Assembly (NCBI RefSeq): GCF_019431045.1
Contig: NZ_JAHXPT010000002.1
Coordinates: 186,001-250,000 of the forward strand
Source: Clostridium weizhouense
GTDB taxonomy: Bacteria > Bacillota > Clostridia > Clostridiales > Clostridiaceae
Direction: 5' to 3'
Length of the DNA stretch: 64,000 bases
Position numbers and translations under genes: made by a program. The notes beneath the pieces are model-generated. The model saw nothing but the letters and a program-made list of their open reading frames with translations. It was not told where the DNA came from and did not search any database. Below, one piece after another: positions 46,966 through 56,323 of the stretch. The number at the start of each line of letters is the position of its first letter. Positions within the stretch are counted from its first letter, which is position 1.

Positions 46966-47643
46966 TTATCCAAGTAAATATTCAACTATTTCTTTAGAAA
47001 AATACATATTCAATATTAAATTACTTTTTCCTTTATCATAAAAATATTTAAAATCTTCTGTTCCAATAAAATTTATTATTTCTTTTTTGTGATTTTTTAA
47101 AATTTTAGCTTTATTTCTAATGTCAGTAGTAAAACCTATAAATTCATCATATTCTTTTAACACCTCATTAACCTTATTAGAAAGCAACACTGCCCCTTTA
47201 GGATTACCTCCTATTGTATTTATTCCAAATGATATATTTTCTAAGTCTTTTTGAACAGGTACCACACCCATTCCTTCTTTAAAATTAGATGAATTTATAT
47301 ATATCTTAAAATTCTCTTCACAATATTTTTTTACCTTTTGAATTGTATTTATATCATCAATAGCAATTAAAATAATATGTTTATCTTTTATAAATTCACA
47401 ATTAAATTCTTCTTTTATAAGTTTTAATTTACTTTTTGAATTCTTAGTAAGCTTTATAATTTCTTCATTAAATTCTTTTGATATAACTTCAACATAACAT
47501 CCTAAATTTATAAAATGCCTAATCTTTATAAGACTAGCTTTCCCTCCTCCTATTACTCCTATTCTAATTTTACTAGAAAGTAACGATATAAAAGAATAAT
47601 TTACTTTCCTGTCATAAATATCTTCTCTATTATTCTTAAACAC
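46966..47643 (-). CDS. Precorrin-2 dehydrogenase-like protein (Met8/CysG N-terminal type)
   Basis: This 225-residue protein has a Rossmann motif GVIGGGKASLIKI followed by a short dimerisation region with INSSNFKEGMGVVP and GGNPKGAVLLSNKVNE. It should oxidise precorrin-2 to sirohydrochlorin with NAD; a ferrochelatase activity, as in Met8, is possible. The start is a GTG at 47643, inside the last 43 bases of hemA, which implies translational coupling. Adjacent hemA, hemC and cobA-hemD place it in the siroheme/cobalamin branch. Confidence 0.85.
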   Translation of the reverse strand: MFKNNREDIYDRKVNYSFISLLSSKIRIGVIGGGKASLIKIRHFINLGCYVEVISKEFNEEIIKLTKNSKSKLKLIKEEFNCEFIKDKHIILIAIDDINTIQKVKKYCEENFKIYINSSNFKEGMGVVPVQKDLENISFGINTIGGNPKGAVLLSNKVNEVLKEYDEFIGFTTDIRNKAKILKNHKKEIINFIGTEDFKYFYDKGKSNLILNMYFSKEIVEYLLG

Positions 47644-48809
47644 TCTTCGCCACTTCCTTTTAAAAATTCTTGCTTCATTACTTCGATTGCTCTATTTATA
47701 TAATAATCCGAAGTACTTTTAATTAATTGATTTGCTAAATTAATATCTTTTTCACTTTTAGATTTATTTTTAAAAGTGAAAATTCTTTTTTTATATACTA
47801 CTTCACTATTATCTTTAACTTTCTTAATTACTGGAGATATACATCTAAGTTTTCTCCAATCATAATATTCATTTAAATATTTATCCAAAATAAATTTATT
47901 AGAGTCCATTTTATCAAAACGCATTTTTTTATTTCCATCATTAATTAAACTAATATTATCAATATTATATACTTCAGTTCTTTCTATATTTTTCACTTTT
48001 TCTTCAACATCTCTTGGAACTGCTAAATCATAAATTAAAATTTTATTTCCTTGCAGATTAATATCCTCTTTTTTCACAATTATATGTGGAGCTGAAGTAC
48101 ATGAAATTATACAATCAACTTCATTTATATAATTATTTTTCTCATCAAAATTAATTACATTAACTATATTATCATTATTGAATTCTTCTTTTATTTTGAG
48201 ATTTCTAACCACCAAATATATACTCTCTATTTTGTGAGCTAATAAATATTTCATAATTAATCTTCCTACATCTCCATAACCTATTAGCATAAATTTTTTA
48301 CAATCCCTATTAATTGCTTCATTTACCGCAATAGATGATGATGAAACTGGTATTTCATATAGTCTTGATTCACTTTTAAATCTTTTACCACATGTTAAAG
48401 CATATTGAAAAAGTCTCTGTAATTCCAATTTAACAGCCTTTTCATGTAAAGAAAGTAAATATGCATTTCTTACCTGACCTAAAATTTGATCTTCACCTAA
48501 AATTTTTGAATGAAAACCACAAGTCACTTCAAATAAATGCTTACATGCTTTTCTATCTTCAGAAATAAACACATATTCACTATAATCATAATTCCAATTA
48601 AATATTTCAAAAATCTTTTTTAATAGTTCTTCTTTTTCAAAAGAAGCATTAAAATAAATTTCTGTTCTATTACATGTTGCTAATATTACCACTTCATCTA
48701 GATATTTTAAAGATTCTTCTATATACGCTTTACATTTATTAGATTGTATTGTTAATTTTTCTCTTATATCTATTGGCGTATTCTTTTTTATTCCTATTAA
48801 TCCTATCAT
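47601..48809 (-). CDS. hemA: Glutamyl-tRNA reductase
   Basis: This 402-residue enzyme starts the C5 route to 5-aminolevulinate. The catalytic Cys46 lies in ATCNRTEIYF. GEDQILGQVRNAY and the Rossmann motif IGYGDVGRLIMKYL follow. It is first in the tetrapyrrole operon. The ribosome binding site AAGGTGG precedes the ATG. The reductase uses glutamyl-tRNA; no regulatory RNA motif was seen upstream. Confidence 0.96.
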   Translation of the reverse strand: MIGLIGIKKNTPIDIREKLTIQSNKCKAYIEESLKYLDEVVILATCNRTEIYFNASFEKEELLKKIFEIFNWNYDYSEYVFISEDRKACKHLFEVTCGFHSKILGEDQILGQVRNAYLLSLHEKAVKLELQRLFQYALTCGKRFKSESRLYEIPVSSSSIAVNEAINRDCKKFMLIGYGDVGRLIMKYLLAHKIESIYLVVRNLKIKEEFNNDNIVNVINFDEKNNYINEVDCIISCTSAPHIIVKKEDINLQGNKILIYDLAVPRDVEEKVKNIERTEVYNIDNISLINDGNKKMRFDKMDSNKFILDKYLNEYYDWRKLRCISPVIKKVKDNSEVVYKKRIFTFKNKSKSEKDINLANQLIKSTSDYYINRAIEVMKQEFLKGSGEECLRIIEKIFMTGK

Positions 48810-49316
48810 TTATTGTTTCCACCTTATAAGTTTAATTATTTATCAAATTATCTCAACTTTAGACAAAAGTTATTAAAAAAAATTTAGATAGACTACATAT
48901 TCTATCATAATTATATATTAATATCATACTAAAATACAAAATTATATAATTAAATACTAAATTTTTTTATATTTCATATCTTAAAAGTAATTATAAAATT
49001 TATATGATTATAATTTATTTTCTCAATTTGTTCTTCTTGTAAATAATATTTTGCTATATAATAATTATTATCTGCCGAAAAACATTATAAATTAAATTAT
49101 AAATTTATTCTAGTATTTAAGATACATAAAATAATTTAATTTAATATCTGTGCATTAATTACGTTGATATATCTATAATTCAGATATTAATTTATGTAAA
49201 AATTAATATCTGAATTACTACTATCTATATTACAATGATATATGTACCACATTTTCTCTCTGTAATAATTAAGAATAATCAAAAAAATAACAAATTCATC
49301 TGTAAATTATGTTGTT
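48810..49316. other. Gene-free region upstream of hemA
   Basis: This is about 500 bases of AT-rich sequence. I saw no cobalamin riboswitch box, no T-box and no reading frame worth calling. The only clear structure is the hairpin at 49177-49216. Confidence 0.4.
49177..49216 (-). terminator. Terminator hairpin after the siroheme reductase gene
   Basis: AATTCAGATATTAATTT (49177-49193) pairs perfectly with 49200-49216. It lies 100 bases past the stop of the gene at 49317-50174, on the minus strand, before hemA. The T tract is short. Confidence 0.5.
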
Positions 49317-50174
49317 TTATTTATTTAAAACATTATTTATAAATTCATCTTTACCAACCCTATCTAGAACTTTTGATATTCGTTCTCCTGACTTTCCAAT
49401 TTCTTTGTAATATTCCATTATCTTATCAATCATTGGTATCAATTCTTCCTCTTTGAATATTTTCCCTAAAGAATCACCAATTCTTATTCCTCTTCCAAAT
49501 CTTCCTCCTATAAATATTTCTCCACCTTTTTCTTTAGCTAACACAGCTTTAGTTTTACATGCTCTTACACATCCACCACAATTTACACATAAATCTTTAT
49601 TATAAACTACCTTCTTCTCTATTATTTCTAGTGCTTTTTGTCTACATGCACTAACACACAATCCACATCCAACACAATTATCTAAAATAAACTCAGGAAT
49701 TGTTCTTCCTATAATACCTATATCATTTATATTTGCCTTTGCACAATTATTTGCACACCCTACAACTGCTATTTTGCATTTATGTGGTGTATTGGTTCCA
49801 AAATATTTATCTTCTAATTGTCTACATATTTCTTGAGTATCAATATTTCCATGAAGGCATACTGTACCTTTACATGAAACTAGAGGTCTAACTTTTTGAC
49901 CTGTTCCACCATGCCTTAATCCCAATTTTTTTGCTTCTTCTATTACTAATTCAACATCATTATCTTTAATCCATGGAACTTCAATTTGAAGTCTTGTTGT
50001 CATTCCACAATATCCTCTACCATATTTTTCAGCAATACTATTTATATTATTTAATTCTTCTACTGTGAAATTTCCTGCTCTTCCTAAAAATCTTACTTCA
50101 AAATGTTCCTTATCATTTTGAAGTAAAAATCCTAAACCTTTTAACTCCTTTTGTCTTTTTGCATTAACTGCCAT
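49317..50174 (-). CDS. Siroheme/4Fe-4S reductase with two ferredoxin clusters (AsrC/DsrAB-like)
   Basis: This 285-residue protein has a siroheme sulfite/nitrite reductase fold: GGTGQKVRPLVSCKGTVC plus the cluster cysteines in VVGCANNCAKANI. Two 4Fe-4S motifs follow, CVGCGLCVSACRQKAL and CVNCGGCVRACKTKAV. Single-subunit proteins of this kind resemble AsrC, the catalytic subunit of clostridial anaerobic sulfite reductase, but no asrA/asrB lies beside it. It would need siroheme, whose pathway genes lie immediately downstream (47601-46046). The substrate (sulfite or another small oxyanion) is inferred. A 15-base inverted repeat lies upstream. Confidence 0.85.
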   Translation of the reverse strand: MAVNAKRQKELKGLGFLLQNDKEHFEVRFLGRAGNFTVEELNNINSIAEKYGRGYCGMTTRLQIEVPWIKDNDVELVIEEAKKLGLRHGGTGQKVRPLVSCKGTVCLHGNIDTQEICRQLEDKYFGTNTPHKCKIAVVGCANNCAKANINDIGIIGRTIPEFILDNCVGCGLCVSACRQKALEIIEKKVVYNKDLCVNCGGCVRACKTKAVLAKEKGGEIFIGGRFGRGIRIGDSLGKIFKEEELIPMIDKIMEYYKEIGKSGERISKVLDRVGKDEFINNVLNK

Positions 50175-50218
50175 AACTTGTCCTCCCTAAAAATAAATAT
50201 ATTTACTAATTTTATACT

Positions 50219-50270
50219 AGTTTTAACATATAAATAATAAGTTCAAATCTTTAACTTATATGTTAAAACT
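50219..50270. promoter_or_regulatory. 15-bp-arm inverted repeat upstream of the siroheme reductase
   Basis: AGTTTTAACATATAA (50219-50233) pairs perfectly with 50256-50270, separated by 22 bases. It lies 45-96 bases before the reductase ATG. A TATAAA-like box sits just downstream. It is either an operator with two half-sites or a leader hairpin. Confidence 0.4.
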
Positions 50271-50500
50271 TCTGTTTCCTATTTTAATAAAACCATTAAT
50301 TATAATCCAATACTTTTTAATGTATATTTATAATAAGTATATGGTTATATGTGTATTTTTGTATTTATTGGATATAATGTATTTATATATAATTTTTATT
50401 AAACTAAAATGAAGTTTAATAAATACCTCTTCACTTAAATTAAAAATATATAATAACTATATTTATAAAATCTAAAAAACATATATTAGGAGATTTTAAA

Positions 50501-51142
50501 ATGAGAATACCAAAACATATAGGAATAATTCCTGATGGAAATAGAAGATGGGCATTAGCTAACCAACTAACTAAAGACAAAGGATACTCTTTTGGAATAT
50601 CACCTGGATTTAATGTTTTTAAACTATGCCAAAAAGAAGGAATTGAAGAAGTAACTTTTTATGGTTTTACAGTAGATAATACCAAGCGTCCTAATGAACA
50701 AAAATTGGCATTTACAAAAGCATGCATTGAATCAGTTATGCTACTTACAAAAGAAAATTGTGAAATATTAGTACTTGGAAATACTGATTCAAATCTATTT
50801 CCTAAAGAACTATTACCTTTTACTAAAAGAACAAAATTTGGTCAGGGCGGCATAAAGGTAAACTTCTTAATAAACTATGGTTGGGAATGGGATCTTAATA
50901 TTTTAAAAACACAAGATTCATCAAAAAAACATGTTATACCTTATATACATTCTCAAGATATATCTAGAATAGATTTAATTATTAGATGGGGGGGACGGAG
51001 ACGATTAAGTGGTTTCTTACCTGCTCAATCTGTATATTCTGATTTTTATATTTTAGATGAATATTGGCCTGATTTTAATGAGAAAGATTTCTATGATGCT
51101 TTAGCTTGGTATGATAATCAAGATATTACTCTTGGTGGTTAA
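50501..51142 (+). CDS. UppS-family cis-prenyltransferase, divergent
   Basis: This 213-residue protein starts IPDGNRRWALAN, with the catalytic Asp of undecaprenyl diphosphate synthase-like enzymes. It has FYGFTVDNTKRPNEQ and ends with motif V as IIRWGGRRRLSGFLPAQSVY, followed by WPDFNEKDFYDAL. The usual motif V is RTGGExRxSNFLLWQ. Here the Mg-binding Glu is Arg and Trp replaces Thr. It is about 40 residues shorter than normal UppS. The histidine-containing GH segment after the first motif is also altered (SFGISPGF). It may make a shorter prenyl chain or lack catalysis. The main UppS is presumably elsewhere. Confidence 0.8.
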   Translation: MRIPKHIGIIPDGNRRWALANQLTKDKGYSFGISPGFNVFKLCQKEGIEEVTFYGFTVDNTKRPNEQKLAFTKACIESVMLLTKENCEILVLGNTDSNLFPKELLPFTKRTKFGQGGIKVNFLINYGWEWDLNILKTQDSSKKHVIPYIHSQDISRIDLIIRWGGRRRLSGFLPAQSVYSDFYILDEYWPDFNEKDFYDALAWYDNQDITLGG

Positions 51143-51168
51143 AATATTATAATTGAAATCACAAAAAA

Positions 51169-51209
51169 TAGAAGTAAATTATGCTAATATATAATATAAT
51201 TTACTTCTA
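51169..51209. terminator. Bidirectional terminator
   Basis: TAGAAGTAAATTAT and its complement (51169-51182 and 51196-51209) form a 14-base-pair stem between the convergent UppS-like gene and the transporter gene. Confidence 0.7.
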
Positions 51210-51276
51210 CCTTTAAGCACATTTCACTCTTTATATTTAAATACAATTAATTTTAAATATATAAATTTGATTAAAT

Positions 51277-52629
51277 TTATATAAATGATTTTAAAAATAT
51301 TATAATAATTAAAACTGGAGCTATGTACTTAATTATAAATATTAAAATTCCTATTACTTTTTTATTGTTTAAGGTTTCATTATTACTTAATTGATTACAA
51401 ACACATTTTTTATTTACAAAATATCCAATAAGAAGAATTATTAATAATCCATTTATAGGTAAAAATATGTTTGAAACAAGAAAATCACATAAATTAAAAA
51501 ATGACATTCCAAATATCAATTTATTTCCAAGACTTCCTTCACTGCTAGCTGATAATGCAGCAAATGAACCTAAAATAGAAATAATTAATATATTAATTAT
51601 TATTGCTTTTTTTCTTTCTATTTTTAATTCTTCTGTAAAAAAAACAATTACAACTTCTAATAAAGATATCATCGCCATGGTTGCAGCCATTGCAGTAAGC
51701 ATAAAAAACATAATACATAATATTTTTCCACCTGGCATCTGTGAAAAAATTAATGGTACAGTATTGAATAATAATCCTGGCCCACTACTTGGCTCCATTC
51801 CAAATGAAAATACTGCTGGGAATATAGCAAGACCTGCCAAGAGTGATACAACAGTATCTGCTATAGCAACTTTACTTGCAGTATTGATTAATCTATTATC
51901 ATCAGTATAGTAACTACTATATGTAATCATTGATCCAGTACCTACAGACAATTTAAAAAATGCTAATCCTAGAGCTGAAATTATAACACTTATATCAACT
52001 TTTAAAAAATCAGGATTTATTAAAAATTTTATTCCTTCTAAAGCTCCTGGTAATGTTATACTTCTAAATGCACAGATTATAAGAAGAATAACTAATACAG
52101 GCATTAAAGTTTTAGTTAATTTTTCAATTCCACCTTTTACACCTAATACTAATATAATTCCACCTGTTAAAAGTGCAATAAACTGCCATAAAATAGGTAA
52201 AATTATATTTGTGCTAGTATTATAAAAAATACTATTTGCAGTTTCTAATGTTATTCCATTAAAGGTTCCGGTTAATGATTTAAAGACATATGAATAAACC
52301 CATCCAACAACTACCGTATAAAAAAACATTAAAAAATATGTAGCTAATAATGCTATAATTCCTATACTTTTAAATCCTTTTTTATCTGTAATTCGAGATA
52401 TCGCTCCATATACATTTTTCCTTGTTGTCCTACCTATTATAAATTCACTAATAAGCACCGGCAAACCAACCAAAGTTACACAAAGCAAATAGATAATAAT
52501 AAATGCTGCTCCGCCATTTTTTCCAGTAATATAAGGAAACATCCATATATTACCTAATCCCACTGCTGAACTAAGTGTTGCTAAAAAAACTGTTAAACTT
52601 GATGAAAATTTTTCTCTTTTATGTTCCAC
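51277..52629 (-). CDS. Sodium-dependent transporter (NSS/SNF family)
   Basis: This 450-residue polytopic protein has about 11-12 hydrophobic helices. The signature is in the first helix, SSAVGLGNIWMFPYITGKNG, which carries the sodium- and substrate-binding unwound segment. Bacterial NSS members with this motif carry amino acids together with sodium (LeuT, MhsT and similar). The substrate is not predictable. The gene stands alone. Confidence 0.93.
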   Translation of the reverse strand: MEHKREKFSSSLTVFLATLSSAVGLGNIWMFPYITGKNGGAAFIIIYLLCVTLVGLPVLISEFIIGRTTRKNVYGAISRITDKKGFKSIGIIALLATYFLMFFYTVVVGWVYSYVFKSLTGTFNGITLETANSIFYNTSTNIILPILWQFIALLTGGIILVLGVKGGIEKLTKTLMPVLVILLIICAFRSITLPGALEGIKFLINPDFLKVDISVIISALGLAFFKLSVGTGSMITYSSYYTDDNRLINTASKVAIADTVVSLLAGLAIFPAVFSFGMEPSSGPGLLFNTVPLIFSQMPGGKILCIMFFMLTAMAATMAMISLLEVVIVFFTEELKIERKKAIIINILIISILGSFAALSASSEGSLGNKLIFGMSFFNLCDFLVSNIFLPINGLLIILLIGYFVNKKCVCNQLSNNETLNNKKVIGILIFIIKYIAPVLIIIIFLKSFI

Positions 52630-52914
52630 ATAAATCCACTACTTTCTTTTGTCAAATAACTTTCTAATATAATTTAAATATTATTTTTAATATAATATTT
52701 AAATTATTTTCCTCTAAGTATATTTATTTAACTAAATCATATAACTTATACATAACTTTAATAAATTTTCAGTAAAAAAATTAAGAACTATTTTAAAATA
52801 CAAGTTTAATACGTATTTTAAAATAATTCTTATCAATTTTATTCTTATATATATTTCTAACTAGATAGTATTAATTAGAACATATCTATTTAAGTAGCAT
52901 TTAATTAAACAATA

Positions 52915-53832
52915 TTAAGAAATTTCATTAAGATTATAAGGAGTATTTTGATAAACGCAATAATTTAACCAATTTCCAAAAATTATATTAGCACTTCCTC
53001 TCCAGGTAAACTTAGGAATACTATTTATATCATTATCTACAAAATAATTTTTAGGAATATCTATTTCCATACCTTTTTCTTTATCTCTTATAAATTCTTC
53101 TTTTAATGTATTTCTATCATATTCAAGATGTCCCATAAAAAAAATTTTTCTTCTATCTTTAGTTGCAACAATAAATACCCCAGCTTCTTTTGATTCAGAT
53201 AAAATTTCAAGATCATCAAATTTTTCAATATCTTCTTTTTTAACTTCTGTATGCCTAGAATGTGGAGCATAAAACTCATCATCAAGACCTCTTGTCAAAT
53301 CAGCATTTTCATAATTCACCCAATGAGAAAATACACCAAATATTTTTTTGTTTAATTCATATTTAGGTATTTTATAGTGATAGTATAATGCTGCTTGTGA
53401 TCCCCAACATATATGTAATGTAGAAAATACATTTGTATTACTCCATTCCATTATTTCAGTTAATTCTCTCCAATATGCAATATCTTCAAATTCCATTCTT
53501 TCTACAGGCGCCCCAGTAATTATTAACCCATCAAACTTTTCTTCTTTTATTTCATCAAAATAACTATAAAACTTGTCCAAATGTTCTATTGGCGTATTAT
53601 GAGAAACATAAGTCTTGGTTTGGATAAGCTTTATCTCAACCTGTAATGGAGTATTTGATAAATGTCTTAGTAATTGATTTTCTGCTAATATTTTTTTAGG
53701 CATTAAATTAAGTATTGCTATCTTTAAAGGTCTAATATCTTGTGTATTTGCTCTTTTATCATTCATCACAAAAATATTTTCCCCTGATAATACTTTAAAT
53801 GCTGGTAATTCTATTGGAATTTTTATCGGCAT
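52915..53832 (-). CDS. metA: Homoserine O-acyltransferase (MetA type, predicted acetyl-CoA)
   Basis: This 305-residue enzyme has the MetA motifs: Cys142 in [11 protein letters not shown], and the His235-Glu237 pair in [11 protein letters not shown]. Position 111 is Glu (GAPVE). Published work on MetA orthologs showed that Glu111 goes with acetyl-CoA use and Gly111 (as in E. coli) with succinyl-CoA, so acetyl transfer is predicted. It feeds methionine synthesis. No SAM-I riboswitch is visible in the 367 bases upstream. Confidence 0.92.
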   Translation of the reverse strand: MPIKIPIELPAFKVLSGENIFVMNDKRANTQDIRPLKIAILNLMPKKILAENQLLRHLSNTPLQVEIKLIQTKTYVSHNTPIEHLDKFYSYFDEIKEEKFDGLIITGAPVERMEFEDIAYWRELTEIMEWSNTNVFSTLHICWGSQAALYYHYKIPKYELNKKIFGVFSHWVNYENADLTRGLDDEFYAPHSRHTEVKKEDIEKFDDLEILSESKEAGVFIVATKDRRKIFFMGHLEYDRNTLKEEFIRDKEKGMEIDIPKNYFVDNDINSIPKFTWRGSANIIFGNWLNYCVYQNTPYNLNEIS

Positions 53833-54199
53833 TCCGATTTCCCCCTTTATTACTTATTGCTTAAATTTAACATATTTTGATTAATATGCATTGTTTATAC
53901 CTATTATATCAAAAAGTCGAGGCTTATCAAAATTTCCTAATATAAAAGTTCTAATAAAGTTTGTTCATTAATATATCTCTTATATTTCTTATATCTCTTA
54001 TTAATTATTCATTAAAATTTTTTATTATTTTTTTTAACTTTATTATAAATTATTTTATAAAGTTAGAATTTTAATATAAAATTTACTTTGTTTATTAAAA
54101 ATTAAAAACTCATTGAAATTTATGTATTTTATATAGAATTATTTAATTAATTATTTATGATATACTTATAATTATACAAACAAAAAGGGGGAATTAATT
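53833..54199. other. Divergent intergenic region metA / lactonase
   Basis: These 367 very AT-rich bases lie between the divergent metA and the beta-propeller gene. I looked for an S-box (SAM) riboswitch and T-box and found neither. No coding frame or clear inverted repeat was seen apart from the two ribosome binding sites. Confidence 0.4.
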
Positions 54200-55261
54200 T
54201 TGATATTGCATCAAGATCTTATTATTGGTTTTATAGGAACTTATACTAAAAACAATACTATGGGGATTTATAAGTTTAGCTTCAACTCAAAAATAGGAAA
54301 AATAGAAAAGATCAATTTAGCTTATGAAATTGATAGTCCAAATTATTTAGCTATTGATAAAGAAAGAAACATACTATATTCTGCTTGTAAATTAAATAAT
54401 AAATCTGGAGTAGCTTCATTTAAATTTTTTGGTGAAAAAGATTCTATTGATCTTATTAATTACAATGTTGTAGAAGGAGAAGCTCCCTGCCATTTAAGCA
54501 TACGTAAGGATAAACAGCTTTTAATTTCTTCAAATTATTATGAAAATAAAATGAATGTTTATAATACTTTAGATGGTATAATTTTAACTTCTTATGCAAG
54601 TGCTGAACATAAAGGTTCAAGTATTGATCCAATAAAACAAACAAAACCGCATATAAACTGTTCTATTTTTACACATGATGAAGAGTTTATATTATCAGTT
54701 GATTCAGGAATTGACAAATTAATGTTATATACATTTAATGATAATAAGTTAGTTGAAAGAGATGATCTTAGTTACCATTTTCCTAAAGGTACTGGACCTA
54801 AACATATAACTTATTCAAAATCTAAACCGTTCTATTATGTGTTAAGTGAACTAACTTCTGAAATTTTTATTTTTAAATATAATAAAAAAAGTAAAACTCC
54901 ATTTGAAAATATTCAAACAGTAAGCTCTTTAGCGCCAAACTATACTGGTAAAAAATCTGGTGCTGCTATACATGTGCATAAAAATAATAAGTTTTTATAT
55001 ACTTCTGATATAGAAACTAATTCTATTAGCTTGTTTTATATAAATGAAAATAACGGGAAATTAGACTACATAAATGCATTTTCTTGCAATGGTAATTCTC
55101 CTTGTGATTTTCAAATAGATCCTGCCGGAAAATATATAATATGTGGAAATAAAGATTCTGATAATATAAGTATTTTTTCTATTAATCAATCAACAGGCTC
55201 ATTAAAGTTTTTAGGTTCAGAACATCTTCCTGGACCTACATGTATAAAATTTATTGATTAA
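54200..55261 (+). CDS. Lactonase-family beta-propeller protein (6-phosphogluconolactonase-like)
   Basis: This 353-residue protein has the YbhE/Pgl propeller pattern: IGFIGTYTKNNTMGIYKF at the start, PCHLSIRKDKQLLISSNY, GTGPKHITYSKSKPF, and SPCDFQIDPAGKYIICGNKDSDN near the end. YbhE-type enzymes hydrolyse 6-phosphogluconolactone, but many family members have unknown substrates. The start is a TTG at 54200, 8 bases after the ribosome binding site AAAGGGGGA. No pentose-phosphate gene lies nearby. Confidence 0.85.
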   Translation: MILHQDLIIGFIGTYTKNNTMGIYKFSFNSKIGKIEKINLAYEIDSPNYLAIDKERNILYSACKLNNKSGVASFKFFGEKDSIDLINYNVVEGEAPCHLSIRKDKQLLISSNYYENKMNVYNTLDGIILTSYASAEHKGSSIDPIKQTKPHINCSIFTHDEEFILSVDSGIDKLMLYTFNDNKLVERDDLSYHFPKGTGPKHITYSKSKPFYYVLSELTSEIFIFKYNKKSKTPFENIQTVSSLAPNYTGKKSGAAIHVHKNNKFLYTSDIETNSISLFYINENNGKLDYINAFSCNGNSPCDFQIDPAGKYIICGNKDSDNISIFSINQSTGSLKFLGSEHLPGPTCIKFID

Positions 55262-55267
55262 AATGAA

Positions 55268-55342
55268 GTAGAAAACTCTACTCATGTACATTCGTGGGCT
55301 AAGCTCAAAGAACTAAATATAAAATTGTGGATTCTCACTTAA
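55268..55342 (-). repeat. Third copy of the 81-bp intergenic repeat
   Basis: Read on the minus strand, this block aligns with the two direct repeats inside the 44235-44581 element, including CCACGAATGTACATGAGTAG. It is immediately after the lactonase stop and next to a terminator. No TIRs were identified here, so it may be a solo core. Confidence 0.55.
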
Positions 55343-55350
55343 AATATAAT

Positions 55351-55386
55351 AAAAAAATTCGACTATAAATTTAGTCGAATTTTTTT
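55351..55386. terminator. Bidirectional terminator
   Basis: AAAAAAATTCGACTA (55351-55365) pairs perfectly with 55372-55386, with A and T runs at both sides. It lies between convergent lactonase and HAD genes. Confidence 0.75.
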
Positions 55387-55410
55387 ATTAATGATATAAA
55401 AGCGTATTCT

Positions 55411-56214
55411 TTATAATACAAATTTTTCTATAGCATATGCTACTCCATCTTCATCATTACTTTTTGTTATAAATTCTGCTACTTCTTTAACTTCTGGGAA
55501 TCCATTATCCATAGCAACACCTAAACCTGCATACTTAACCATAGATAAATCATTGCCTGCATCACCCATAGCAATTACTTCTTCTCTTTTTATTCCAAGA
55601 CTTTCTGCTAATTTTTTTAGTCCTTCACCTTTATCAACTTCTTTATTCATAAATTCTAAGAAGTATGGAGTACTTCTTAATACTGTATATTTTTCATAAA
55701 CCTCTTTAGGTAATTTTTTTATGGTTTCTTCTAAAACTTCTTCTGGATCTATCATCATTACCTTTACTATGTTTTCATCATCATCAATTGAATCAAAATC
55801 TGCTATAGTTATATTAATTTTATTTATATCTGCTTCAACTTCTGTATATTTACTAATTTTAGGAGTTATTAATCCTCTTTCTTCAGAAAAAGCATGTATA
55901 TTTACACCTGTTTCTTTAGCTATATTATTTAGGTATTTTAAGTCTGATCCATTTAAGACAGTGCTAGACATTATCTCTCCAGTTTTTGCATTTTGAGATA
56001 CAGCACCATTAAAGCTAAGAACATAATCTTCTTCTTTTAATAAATTAAGTTCTTCCAAATAATGCCTTAAACCTTCAGAAGGTCTTCCTGAAGCTAAAAC
56101 AACTTTAACACCTTTTTCTTCTGCTTTTTTTATTGCTTTTTTATTTCTTTCAGAAATCTTTTTATCACTTGTTAATAATGTTCCATCCATATCTAATGCT
56201 ATTAGTTTATACAT
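55411..56214 (-). CDS. Cof-type HAD phosphatase, paralog 1
   Basis: This 267-residue protein has the HAD motifs: ALDMDGTLLTSD (nucleophile and acid Asp), motif II near ASGRPSEGL, a lysine, and motif III/IV GDAGNDLSMVKYAG. An alpha/beta cap of type C2B follows the first motif, typical of Cof/YidA sugar- or cofactor-phosphatases. It is very similar to the neighbour at 56324-57133, so the two arose by tandem duplication. Substrate unknown. Confidence 0.92.
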   Translation of the reverse strand: MYKLIALDMDGTLLTSDKKISERNKKAIKKAEEKGVKVVLASGRPSEGLRHYLEELNLLKEEDYVLSFNGAVSQNAKTGEIMSSTVLNGSDLKYLNNIAKETGVNIHAFSEERGLITPKISKYTEVEADINKINITIADFDSIDDDENIVKVMMIDPEEVLEETIKKLPKEVYEKYTVLRSTPYFLEFMNKEVDKGEGLKKLAESLGIKREEVIAMGDAGNDLSMVKYAGLGVAMDNGFPEVKEVAEFITKSNDEDGVAYAIEKFVL

Positions 56215-56240
56215 ACTCTTCCTCCAATTGTTTAAAATTA

Positions 56241-56263
56241 ATTTAGTATATAAAATACTAAAT
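56241..56263. repeat. Inverted repeat between the two HAD genes
   Basis: ATTTAGTAT and ATACTAAAT (56241-56249 and 56255-56263) form a perfect 9-base inverted repeat with a 5-base loop, about 27 bases before the ATG of the first HAD gene. It could be an operator or a weak terminator of the second. Confidence 0.4.
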
Positions 56264-56323
56264 TACTACTACATCACATTGTATCATAATAAAAGATTTT
56301 ATCATACTTAATGCATAAATTAT

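Noticed and set aside
48810..49316. Cobalamin riboswitch upstream of hemA
   Set aside because: The B12-box type sequence GCCACTG and the surrounding GC-rich core are absent.
53833..54199. Possible SAM riboswitch upstream of metA
   Set aside because: No S-box consensus (GAGGTGGAGGGA followed by GATGAAACC) is present; GTCGAGGCTTATCAAA near 53916 is only a loose resemblance.
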